Shown one piece after another: positions 27,895-34,827 of a DNA stretch of 35,628 nucleotides. Position 1 is the first letter of the stretch. The number at the start of each line of letters is the position of its first letter. Where the stretch lies: IMG/VR virus record IMGVR_UViG_3300047678_000815, positions 1 to 35,628 of that record. One strand, 5' to 3'. The stretch is from a virus. The notes beneath the pieces were generated by a model. It was not told the origin of the DNA. It was given only the letters and a program-made list of their open reading frames with translations, and did no database searches. The translations under genes and the position numbers were made by a program.

Positions 27895-28937
27895 GTTTCG
27901 ATCAGCCGACACTGCCGGAGCTGATCCAGAAGAACAGCGCCGACATTGAAGCGCGGTTCCCCGGTGGGGGCGTGTATCGCCGCCGTTCGGTGTTGGGTGC
28001 CAAGGCTCGCACGCAAGCCGGTGACGAGCGCGGCATGCGTGCTTTCCTTTCGTGGATTGCACGCCAGATCATGATCGACACAGCCGATCAGGAAGTGGTC
28101 GAGCGTGATGCGGCCATTCACGGCATGGACTATCTGGATGCAACGGCTGCAGAGGGCCCGCTCATTGTCAGTGGTCTTAGTGATGCGCCGCTGCCCGCGC
28201 TCACTTCGTGGCAGGGGCCGAATGGTCTGGTGTATGTGCTTGATGAGGGCGTCGTCCTTGCCGGTACCGTTCAGACCGTGACAGTGCGATGCGAAACAGT
28301 TGGCGCAGCCGGCAATTTGCTGGCCGGCGCCACGCTGACTCTGGTCAATCCTGTCTCTGGCATTGTGACGACTGCTGTTGTTGATGCGGATGGCATAACG
28401 GGTGGCGCCGCCGGCGAGGACTTGGAGTCCTTGCGCGAGCGTGTCATCGATCGCAAACGCAAGCCACCCCGCGGTGGCGCGAAAAGTGATTACGAAGCCT
28501 GGGCTAAAGAAGCGCATCCTGATGTCGATCAGGTGTGGGTGAGTCATGAGCAGGGCGACAACATCGTCAGCGTGCGCTTCAGCACGTTCACCGGCCCGAT
28601 TCCTTCCTCCGGCGTGGTGACTGCCGTTGCTGACTATATCGAGACGGTGCGGCCCGTTACTGCTTCGCCGCAGGTATTGGCTCCGATTGCGCAAGTCGTG
28701 AACTTCAGCATTTCTCTGTTGCCCGACACCCCGGAAGTGCGTGCCAATGTCGAGGCCGAGCTGCGTGGCCTGATGCAGCGCGAAGGCCGCCCCAGCGGCA
28801 GAATTTATTCAACGCGCATTAACGAAGTGATTTCCGGTGCGGCTGGTGAACTTGATCACGACATGACCGTGCCATCCGGTGATGTGGTTTCTGACTACGC
28901 ACACCTTCCAGTGTTTGGAGTCATCACATGGCTGTGA
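27891..28937 (+). CDS. baseplate J-like protein (Mu gp47-like)
   Basis: 348 residues. It begins FDQPTLPELIQKNSADIEARFPGG, then VLGAKARTQAGDERGMRAFLSWIARQIMIDTADQEVVERDAAIHGM, GNLLAGATLTLVNPVSGI, GGAAGEDLESLRERVIDRKRKPPRGGAKSDYEAWAKEAHPDVDQVWV. This is the baseplate_J signature, including the E-[DE]-x-x-x-L-R-x-R-V motif and the GG-x-x-x-D-Y-x-x-W motif. It is the main wedge protein that controls baseplate opening. Overlaps gp46 (ATGA) and gp48 (10 bases). Confidence 0.96.
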   Translation: MSFDQPTLPELIQKNSADIEARFPGGGVYRRRSVLGAKARTQAGDERGMRAFLSWIARQIMIDTADQEVVERDAAIHGMDYLDATAAEGPLIVSGLSDAPLPALTSWQGPNGLVYVLDEGVVLAGTVQTVTVRCETVGAAGNLLAGATLTLVNPVSGIVTTAVVDADGITGGAAGEDLESLRERVIDRKRKPPRGGAKSDYEAWAKEAHPDVDQVWVSHEQGDNIVSVRFSTFTGPIPSSGVVTAVADYIETVRPVTASPQVLAPIAQVVNFSISLLPDTPEVRANVEAELRGLMQREGRPSGRIYSTRINEVISGAAGELDHDMTVPSGDVVSDYAHLPVFGVITWL

Positions 28938-29515
28938 GTGCCGAGGCATATACACAGGCCCAGCATGCGCTGCTGCCTCCTGGTCTCTTTCAGGCGCTGG
29001 GTCCCAATTTCCTGAAGCTGCTGGATGTGCGCTCCGAAATGCTGGTGCGCGTGCATCTGCGTGGTGATGACCTTCTCCGTGAAATGGATCCGCGCAGCGC
29101 CTACGAGCTGCTGCCGGATTATGAGCGCGTTTTTGGATTGCCCGATCCCTGCGCGCCAGAGGCGCTATCTATTGCAGACCGCCGAGGGGCGGTCATTGCC
29201 AAGTACACCGACGCCGGCCTTCAAACGCCGGCGTTTTTCATTCAGCAGGCGGAAGCCATGGGCTACGCCGGCGCCGCGCTGGAAGAGTTCGAGCTGTGCA
29301 CCTGCGAGTCGGATTGCGAGGACACCCTCTACAGCCAGCCCTGGCTGCACACCTTCATGTTGCATCTGCCCGCTGATCCGCCAGCCCTTGGGGCTACCTG
29401 CGAGGGCAGCTGCGAAGACTTTCTCGGTGCACCACCGAACACGGTGATCGAGTGCCTTATCAACCGTCTCAAGCCGGAGCACACCACCGCGCTGTTCCAC
29501 TACATCGGAGTCTGA
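28928..29515 (+). CDS. Mu gp48-like baseplate/tail protein (DUF2313)
   Basis: 195 residues. SAEAYTQAQHALLPPGLFQALGPNFLKLLDVRSEMLVRVHLRGDDLLREMDPRSAYELLPDYERVFGLPD, then LSIADRRGAVIAKYTDAGLQTPAFFIQQAEAMGY match the DUF2313/Mu gp48 family (LLPPG...LL...DP..A.ELL.DWER..GLPD). Two Cys-rich clusters (CTCESDC and CEGSCEDF) in the C-terminal part may bind metal. Acts at the baseplate-fibre junction, following baseplate J as in Mu. Confidence 0.93.
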   Translation: MAVSAEAYTQAQHALLPPGLFQALGPNFLKLLDVRSEMLVRVHLRGDDLLREMDPRSAYELLPDYERVFGLPDPCAPEALSIADRRGAVIAKYTDAGLQTPAFFIQQAEAMGYAGAALEEFELCTCESDCEDTLYSQPWLHTFMLHLPADPPALGATCEGSCEDFLGAPPNTVIECLINRLKPEHTTALFHYIGV

Positions 29516-29516
29516 A

Positions 29517-30335
29517 ATGCGTCGTATCAATACCTCGACAAAAGCCACTGATCTGCACGGCCCGGGCAAGCATGGCTTCAAGGCCGGCAACAGCCTGACC
29601 GGCGAATTGCCCACACAGTTGAGTCCCGTTTATTGCGACGATGTGCAGGAAGAAATTGCCAATGCCATTGAAGGTGCTGGCATCACGCTCGGTGCAGACC
29701 AGAGCCAGCTGCTGGCAGCCATCATTGCGCTGGCTGATCAGCGCGCGGCGTTGCGCGCTTCTTTCACTGGTCAGCCTTCTTACTGCTTCGGATTAACAGC
29801 TCCGGCTGGTTGGGTGCGTCGTCATGGCGGCACGATCGGCAATGCTATATCGGGTGCAACAGAGCGAAATCACGCTGATACGGAAGCGCTTTTCACGCTC
29901 ATCTGGGAAGAAACAGATAACGCTGACTATCACATTCAGGACAGTGCTGGCACGCCGACCATACGCGGAGCAAATGCTGCAGCAGACTTTGCTGCCAATA
30001 AGCGCATGCCACTGCCTGATGATCGCGGCAGTGTTGATGTCGGCCTGAATGCCAGCGCTACGGGTAAAGACCCCAATCGTGTGCTTGGTAGTTATCAGGA
30101 AGATGCAATCCAGAACATTACCGGCACGGTTGGCGAGTGGCCCCAGTATTTCTCGGATAACCCGGCCGCCGCCGCTGGGCCTTTTTACTATGACGCAAAC
30201 GGTTCCGGCACGCCGCCCAATGTCGGTGGTAGCGCAGGGAAGGGCTATGTGAAATTTGATGCTTCTCGAACCGTGCGCACTTCCACTTTCACGCGCATGT
30301 CAAACCGTGCCTACACCGCAATCATGAAGCTCTAA
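29517..30335 (+). CDS. tail fibre protein with tail-collar domain
   Basis: 272 residues. The N-terminal part (MRRINTSTKATDLHGPGKHGFKAGNSLTGELPTQLSPVYCDDVQEEI) resembles the baseplate-binding start of short tail fibres, and ALRASFTGQPSYCF begins the collar region. The collar segment GWVRRHGGTIGNAISGATERNHADTEALFTLIWEE and MPLPDDRGSVDVGLNA carries the GGTIGN-x-x-SGATER-x-x-ADT pattern of tail-collar domains. The C-terminal part (GYVKFDASRTVRTS...NRAYTAIMKL) is beta-rich, likely a receptor-binding tip. No fibre assembly chaperone gene is recognisable downstream. Confidence 0.85.
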   Translation: MRRINTSTKATDLHGPGKHGFKAGNSLTGELPTQLSPVYCDDVQEEIANAIEGAGITLGADQSQLLAAIIALADQRAALRASFTGQPSYCFGLTAPAGWVRRHGGTIGNAISGATERNHADTEALFTLIWEETDNADYHIQDSAGTPTIRGANAAADFAANKRMPLPDDRGSVDVGLNASATGKDPNRVLGSYQEDAIQNITGTVGEWPQYFSDNPAAAAGPFYYDANGSGTPPNVGGSAGKGYVKFDASRTVRTSTFTRMSNRAYTAIMKL

Positions 30336-30343
30336 GGAGCGCC

Positions 30344-30484
30344 ATGTACATCTTCATCGGCTACGGCCCCTTGCCGCTCGATCGCGATCCGCCGGCGGGT
30401 GGCGACTGGCCGGAAAACACACTTTTTCTTGATGAACTTGGCGCGTTCGCTCTCGATGACGACGGCGTGCTTGTGCTGGAGTAA
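30344..30484 (+). CDS. 46-residue protein of unknown function
   Basis: 46 residues, MYIFIGYGPLPLDRDPPAGG, then DWPENTLFLDELGAFALDDDGVLVLE. Strong ribosome site TAAGGAG six bases before ATG 30344. It is acidic and beta-like (several hydrophobic strands), with no membrane segment. It lies eight bases after the fibre gene and three before the 627-residue repeat protein, whose ribosome site (GGAG) is within its last codons. No known family. It may be a small adaptor or chaperone for the cassette. Confidence 0.7.
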   Translation: MYIFIGYGPLPLDRDPPAGGDWPENTLFLDELGAFALDDDGVLVLE

Positions 30485-30487
30485 CAC

Positions 30488-32371
30488 ATGGCTGGCGAAC
30501 AAAAGTGGAAAAACCAAACGCCTGTTGAAAATCCTTCGCTGAGTGCTGAGGTGATAGTCAAAGTGGGCGAGGGTCAATTCGGCCGCACAACTGTCGGCGC
30601 GATTGCCGCGACGGCCGTGCGTGGTGGCCCTGCGCAGTTCGATGATTATTTCACTGACCGCCCTTACTTCGAGCGCGGTGGCGGTTACTACGACATCACG
30701 GCCGCCTATAGCCGAGAAGGTGGCCAGCGCGCTGTGAAGCAGGGCGACATGATTACCTGGTTGCCCAATCTGGCACCGGCCGCGCTCGGTGGCCCTGCCG
30801 CCCTCTATTCATTTGTGCCGGGTGGCAAGACACTGCCGCTCGAATTCCGCCGGGACGTTCGCTACACCAGCGATCCCGAGCAGCCGATGTCCTGTGAATA
30901 TCATCACGACATTCCGATGATGTTTCCGAGTGCGGCTTTTTTCGCGCAGCTCAGTGAGGCGGCGGCAGGTGGCGGTGATCCGTCCGGTGCCCTCATGGGC
31001 GCTTTGGCGGTGATGGCGGCGGATACCGGGCTCAATACAGTGGAGGCGAGTGGTCTGACTATCGCTCTGCTGTGCAGCACGGTGATGGCTCCGCTGATTG
31101 AGCTGGGCGCTGCGGATAGTGTTGGCGCAATCGCCGGGAGCCGCATGTCTGCCTATGGCCTCGTGCCGGGCGTCACGATTATTTCCATGGACTTCGAGTT
31201 GTTCGGTTCCGGGGACGCAAGCGGGATGCGCTTCTGGCGCGACGGCGAAATCGTTACTCCCACGGGCGGTATTACGCCAACGCCTGGTCAAACCGCCGAA
31301 GACATCCTTGCCCAGTTCCTGCTGCCCGACGGCAAGATCATGCTGGGCGGTGCGGGCACGCTTTGCGCCGCTGTGCAGAAAATCTTGCTGCTGACGCGCG
31401 CCGTTGACGAGGCCGAGGCGCTGGACATTACCGAGCGCTGGCAAGAAACGATGGCCATGCCCGACCCGGATTACGAGCCGACGGAGCTTGTCTGCACAAT
31501 TCAGGGGCCCCCGCCCATCCACCTTATTCGCGCGCGTATGGAGCATCCGCTCGGAGAAACGGTGTTCCAGTGGCCGCTCGGTTACGACATGCCGGCGTCG
31601 GTGGTTGCGGGCATGGAAGACGATCAGGAGATCGCGGCGGCAATATCCGCATGGATTTTGGCTGAGCACGACTTTGATCTTCAGGCAGCTTTTGAGGCGA
31701 AGTACGGTGAGCTGGAAATCGCGCCGCCTTGGGGGGCTTATATCGACGGCACGTATCAGGAAGAAGATCAGACGATCACGCTCTTTGAGGACACCAGCGA
31801 GCCGCAGATATACGCGCACAATATCCGCCTGATGAGTGACGACGGCAGCACGGAGTTGTCGCTGTGGGGTATCGGCTTCGAGTTGCCAGCGTCGGTCATG
31901 CTGGGGACGTCTGAAGATGTGCTCGCGGCAATGATGCCCTTCATTAACGTGAAGAACATGGTGGATGAGGCGCTCGTGGGCTGGGGCATCAATCACACCG
32001 CACTGGTCGAGCTGCTCTATACCGACGCCGATGGTGCCGAGCAGACGTTTGCACTCCTGACTGACTACACGAAACCGGCACCGCCGCTTTATGCGCAGCG
32101 CTACTACATGCTAAACGAGGCCGGTGATGGTGAGTTTACGTCATGGTCAATCGGCTACCCGATACCGGCTGAAACGGTTGCGGCGGGTGAGGTGGAAATC
32201 ATCAACTGGATTAACACTGTCTGGACTAACACCCCGATTCTGACTCAAGTGAGGGAAATGCTTTCGTACTATAGCCTCCCGAGTTCCGCCGGTGTTCGCT
32301 TCGTCTATCTCGATGCGGACAGCGTGTCGCAGGAAATTACGCTTTACGACACCATCTATCCCCTGGACTGA
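30488..32371 (+). CDS. large protein with three C-terminal repeats, unrecognised family
   Basis: 627 residues. The N-terminal ~115 residues are polar and beta-rich with GYYDITAAYSREGGQRAVKQGDMITWLPN. The middle (about 135-320) contains DPEQPMSCEYHHDIPMMFPS, a helical Ala-rich part, and DFELFGSGDASGMRFWRDGEI. The C-terminal half consists of three tandem repeats of about 90-95 residues (about 341-435, 438-527, 531-622). Each has an aromatic/Arg strand, then Wx-GYxxPASV-like, a helix, and a final strand ending in LFEDT/LLTDYT/LYDTI. No family is recognised. Place after the tail fibre and the repeat architecture suggest a structural or receptor-interacting virion protein, but membrane association or an effector role is not excluded. 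Confidence 0.85.
   Translation: MAGEQKWKNQTPVENPSLSAEVIVKVGEGQFGRTTVGAIAATAVRGGPAQFDDYFTDRPYFERGGGYYDITAAYSREGGQRAVKQGDMITWLPNLAPAALGGPAALYSFVPGGKTLPLEFRRDVRYTSDPEQPMSCEYHHDIPMMFPSAAFFAQLSEAAAGGGDPSGALMGALAVMAADTGLNTVEASGLTIALLCSTVMAPLIELGAADSVGAIAGSRMSAYGLVPGVTIISMDFELFGSGDASGMRFWRDGEIVTPTGGITPTPGQTAEDILAQFLLPDGKIMLGGAGTLCAAVQKILLLTRAVDEAEALDITERWQETMAMPDPDYEPTELVCTIQGPPPIHLIRARMEHPLGETVFQWPLGYDMPASVVAGMEDDQEIAAAISAWILAEHDFDLQAAFEAKYGELEIAPPWGAYIDGTYQEEDQTITLFEDTSEPQIYAHNIRLMSDDGSTELSLWGIGFELPASVMLGTSEDVLAAMMPFINVKNMVDEALVGWGINHTALVELLYTDADGAEQTFALLTDYTKPAPPLYAQRYYMLNEAGDGEFTSWSIGYPIPAETVAAGEVEIINWINTVWTNTPILTQVREMLSYYSLPSSAGVRFVYLDADSVSQEITLYDTIYPLD
31508..32353 (+). repeat. three diverged ~280-base coding repeats
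   Basis: Repeat units at 31508-31792, 31799-32068 and 32078-32353 within the 627-residue gene. Shared residues: HLIRARMEHPLGETVFQWP-LGYDMPASVVAG in the first, IYAHNIRLMSDDGSTELSLW-GIGFELPASVMLG in the second, and LYAQRYYMLNEAGDGEFTSW-SIGYPIPAETVAAG in the third. Repeats are recognisable in protein but diverged in DNA, so the duplication is old. Confidence 0.8.
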
Positions 32372-32373
32372 TC

Positions 32374-32811
32374 ATGAAACTTTCTATTCCGATGTCATTT
32401 GATCTTCCGATTCCTTTCGCGGAGCTGTTCGCCAACCCGTCGCGCATCGTGGAGTGTATGCCGCGCGTTGAGCGCATTGATCAGCTTCAGGAGGGGCGCG
32501 TCCGCATCACCATGCAGACGACCCAGTTCACGCCACTGGTGAAGTACCAGCCTGTCGGCATTGTTGATATTCGCCGTGAGGGTAACACCCTGCGCTGGGT
32601 GCCCTGCGAGTGCCCACAATCCAAGGGAACGCTGGAGGGCACGGCCACGGCTACAACTGACGGCGCCACTCACATCGAAGCAAAGATAAACATTGACGAT
32701 CCGGCTTTGCCACAGCTGTGGACGCCACTGCTCAATGTTTATTTGCAGCGTGTTGTCGACAAGCTGATCGCCGAATTCAAAGAGAAATGGGTCGCCGCTC
32801 ACCCGGCCTGA
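32374..32811 (+). CDS. SRPBCC/START-like fold protein
   Basis: 145 residues: FDLPIPFAELFANPSRIVECMPRVERIDQLQEGRVRITMQTTQFTPLVKYQPVGIVDIRREGNTLRWV, then GTLEGTATATTDGATHIEAKINIDDPALPQLWTPLLNVYLQRVVDKLIAEFKEKW. The order strand, FxNPSRIVECMPRV helix, then many strands, then a long C-terminal helix is the helix-grip pattern of SRPBCC (CoxG/polyketide cyclase) proteins, which bind lipids or other hydrophobic ligands. This is unusual next to a tail fibre. It is two bases after the repeat protein and ends before a terminator. Conserved only as a fold pattern here; ligand unknown. Confidence 0.65.
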   Translation: MKLSIPMSFDLPIPFAELFANPSRIVECMPRVERIDQLQEGRVRITMQTTQFTPLVKYQPVGIVDIRREGNTLRWVPCECPQSKGTLEGTATATTDGATHIEAKINIDDPALPQLWTPLLNVYLQRVVDKLIAEFKEKWVAAHPA

Positions 32812-32829
32812 TTTTCACCACGCACACAC

Positions 32830-32853
32830 AAGCCGCCTTCGGGCGGTTTTTTT
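32830..32853 (+). terminator. terminator before lysis genes
   Basis: CCGCC (32833-32837), TTCG tetraloop, GGCGG (32842-32846), extended by A-T pairs and followed by a T7 run. It lies between the SRPBCC-like gene and the endolysin, separating the cassette from the lysis genes. Confidence 0.8.
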
Positions 32854-32868
32854 ATTTCCGGAGAAATC

Positions 32869-33369
32869 ATGGCAGGAATCATAGAGCCGGCCTGGCTGAC
32901 AGAGGCCCGTCGTCAGATCGGCGTGGCTGAAATCAAGGGGCCGAAGCATAACGGCACCATTCTCGGCTGGCTGAAGGTGTTGGGGGCATGGTGGGCAGAT
33001 GACGAAACTGCATGGTGTGGCGTGTTCGTCGCCAATTGCATGCGCATTGCGCGCGTGCCTCTTCCAAAAACATGGATGCGGGCAAAGGAGTGGCTGACTT
33101 GGGGTGTGGCTGTTGCTGCTCCCTGCGTCGGCGCCGTGGTTGTTTTTTCTCGCGACGGTGGCGGTCATGTCGGCTTCGTTGTGGGTAAGGATGCCCGCGG
33201 CAATCTCATGGTGCTGGGTGGCAATCAGGGCGACATGGTGGGGATCAGCCCCTTTGCCATGTCGCGAGTCACCGGGTACCGCGTTCCCGCTGACTACAAG
33301 ATTCCGCCGGCGAATTTGCAGCTTCCCATCCTTGCCAGCGACGGCAAGCTCTCGGCAAACGAAGCCTGA
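32869..33369 (+). CDS. endolysin, TIGR02594-type cell wall hydrolase
   Basis: 166 residues. EPAWLTEARRQIGVAEIKGPKHNGTILGWL, DETAWCGVFVANCMRIARVPLP, GGGHVGFVVGKDARGNLMVLGGNQGD match the TIGR02594 NlpC/P60-like family: catalytic C50 in AWCG, H100 in GGGHVGF and the third residue N119 in LGGNQGD. It should cleave peptidoglycan cross-links. There is no signal peptide or membrane segment, so release relies on a holin. GGAG precedes ATG 32869. The lysis location after the tail genes is typical. Confidence 0.92.
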   Translation: MAGIIEPAWLTEARRQIGVAEIKGPKHNGTILGWLKVLGAWWADDETAWCGVFVANCMRIARVPLPKTWMRAKEWLTWGVAVAAPCVGAVVVFSRDGGGHVGFVVGKDARGNLMVLGGNQGDMVGISPFAMSRVTGYRVPADYKIPPANLQLPILASDGKLSANEA

Positions 33370-33371
33370 TC

Positions 33372-33740
33372 ATGGCGGCGCTTTCAAAAAAACTGCGCAG
33401 CGTCGGCGAGGGTGCTCTCGCATTTTACTGTCCTGGCTGTAAGCAAGTTCACCAGATCCAGTATGGCGCTGGTCCCGGTCCGCGGTGGACATGGGATGGT
33501 GATGTCGAGCGCCCTACCTTCACGCCCAGCGTGCTCGTGCGTGGCGTGCGTGAGGATATGACGGATGAAGAGTGGGCCGAATACGACGCGGAATATCGGC
33601 GTGTCGGCCGCGCTGTGCTGGAAGGAAAGTTCGGCACTACCTGTCACACCTACATCACCGCCGGCCGCATCCAGTTTTTGGGTGACTGCACGCATGCCCT
33701 CGCGGGCCAGACCGTCGATCTGCCTGATCTTGATCCCTGA
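33372..33740 (+). CDS. DUF6527 family protein, small zinc-binding
   Basis: 122 residues: ALAFYCPGCKQVHQIQ (C20xxC23), RWTWDGDVERPTFTPSVLV, then TTCHTYITAGRIQFLGDCTHALAGQTVDLPD. This Cys/His-rich protein with W-x-W-D-G-D-x-x-x-P-T-F-x-P-S and the DCTHALAGxTVxLPD ending matches phage DUF6527 proteins. Function is not established; metal binding is inferred from Cys/His positions. Two bases after the endolysin gene. Confidence 0.85.
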   Translation: MAALSKKLRSVGEGALAFYCPGCKQVHQIQYGAGPGPRWTWDGDVERPTFTPSVLVRGVREDMTDEEWAEYDAEYRRVGRAVLEGKFGTTCHTYITAGRIQFLGDCTHALAGQTVDLPDLDP

Positions 33741-33770
33741 TTTTTCCACTTCATTTTTCTGGAGGAAATG

Positions 33771-34679
33771 ATGCCACCCATCATTGTTGCTTTGTGGCCG
33801 CTGCTGCTGGTCTGCCTGCAATCGCTTGTGAGTTATCTGCTGGGCCAGCGCATCTTTGAGTCGCTGCTGCTGGTGGGTATTCGCCAGTTCTGCAAGCGCT
33901 GGCCGAATCCCGTGGTGATTGAGCTCGCCATTGCCTGGGCGGATGCCGTGGGCAAGCGGCAGCTGCTGGGCGATCTGAAAGTGCCCGAGCCCACCGCGAT
34001 CGATTTACCCGCCATCAGTGGCAAGCCGCCGTCGGGTGAGGCCGGCTTTGCGTGGCTGCCGGTGCTCCTGGGGCTGGCTCTGCTGGTCGCGGTGGGTGCC
34101 GCATGCTTTCGGGCTGGTATGCACTACAGCGAGCCCGTGCCTGTTGCTGCCACCTATGAGGCTGGCAAGGCATTGCCCGGTGGTGGCCTGCAGCTGGAGT
34201 CGCGACCCGATCCAAAAGCGGTGCCGGCGCAACCGGTGCCAGCGGGGGCGAAGGTACAACGCACCGGCCAGATCAAGGTCCGCCCCAAGGCGCCGGCGAA
34301 GCCTGCGCAGCTGGTGGGTGGTGCTGGGCAGCAAGGCGCTGCCTTGGCCAAGGACGGCGCCCCGGAAGGCCCTTCGATTGATTGCCCGGCGGTAACGCTG
34401 GACTACACGCTGCTCCGGCTTCCGGATGGCCAAGAACGCATGCTCACGAGCTCGCCCGATGGGACGGTGCTGGATGGCCATGATTCGCCCGTGGCAGCCG
34501 TCACGCTCGTGCCTGAGCGTAAGTGGGCGGCCGGCCTGAGTTACGGGCTAGGCGCGCGCTCCGGAGGCATTGGCGTGGCGCTTGAGCGTGAGCTGGCGCC
34601 TTTCGTAGTTGGTGCCGATGTCTTCTTGGTAGATGGCGAGCCCGGTGCCCGCCTCAAGGCGCTCTGGCGCCTGAAATAA
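33771..34679 (+). CDS. two-membrane-segment protein with beta-rich C-terminus, possible spanin/lysis protein
   Basis: 302 residues from ATG 33771 (GGAGG five bases upstream, so preferred to the ATG three bases earlier). Membrane segments at about 4-24 and 95-113, a Pro/Ala/Lys-rich linker (about 120-180), and a C-terminal domain ending PERKWAAGLSYGLGARSGGIGVALERELAPFVVGADVFLVDG, which reads as amphipathic beta strands. Many phages carry a protein with this type of C-terminus near lysis genes. Together the inner-membrane anchor, linker and terminal beta part would suit a protein spanning the periplasm, but no lipobox or coiled coil proves a spanin. The N-terminal segment could also make it holin-like. 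Confidence 0.6.
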   Translation: MPPIIVALWPLLLVCLQSLVSYLLGQRIFESLLLVGIRQFCKRWPNPVVIELAIAWADAVGKRQLLGDLKVPEPTAIDLPAISGKPPSGEAGFAWLPVLLGLALLVAVGAACFRAGMHYSEPVPVAATYEAGKALPGGGLQLESRPDPKAVPAQPVPAGAKVQRTGQIKVRPKAPAKPAQLVGGAGQQGAALAKDGAPEGPSIDCPAVTLDYTLLRLPDGQERMLTSSPDGTVLDGHDSPVAAVTLVPERKWAAGLSYGLGARSGGIGVALERELAPFVVGADVFLVDGEPGARLKALWRLK

Positions 34680-34768
34680 AAACAGGGGCGGCATGGTTCG
34701 GCGTTGGCGCGCCGGCCCAGCCACCCACCCCCGCAGAAAGGCCCTGCTGGGTAGGCCGCAGACCCCCG

Positions 34769-34782
34769 TCCCGTGCACGGGA
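34769..34782. repeat. 14-base palindrome between lysis gene and methylase
   Basis: TCCCGTGCACGGGA, perfect inverted repeat, in a 148-base non-coding stretch (34680-34827) that is otherwise GC-rich without clear signals. A hairpin without T-run, perhaps an RNA-processing or protein-binding site. Confidence 0.5.
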
Positions 34783-34827
34783 GGGTGCAGCCTATCACTG
34801 ACCATATGGACAGCAGAAGGCTTGTAA

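Noticed and set aside
34680-34827. Attachment site or small RNA in the gap before the methylase
   Set aside because: Only a 14-base palindrome is visible; without the other prophage end no att core can be compared, and no promoter or T-run is present.
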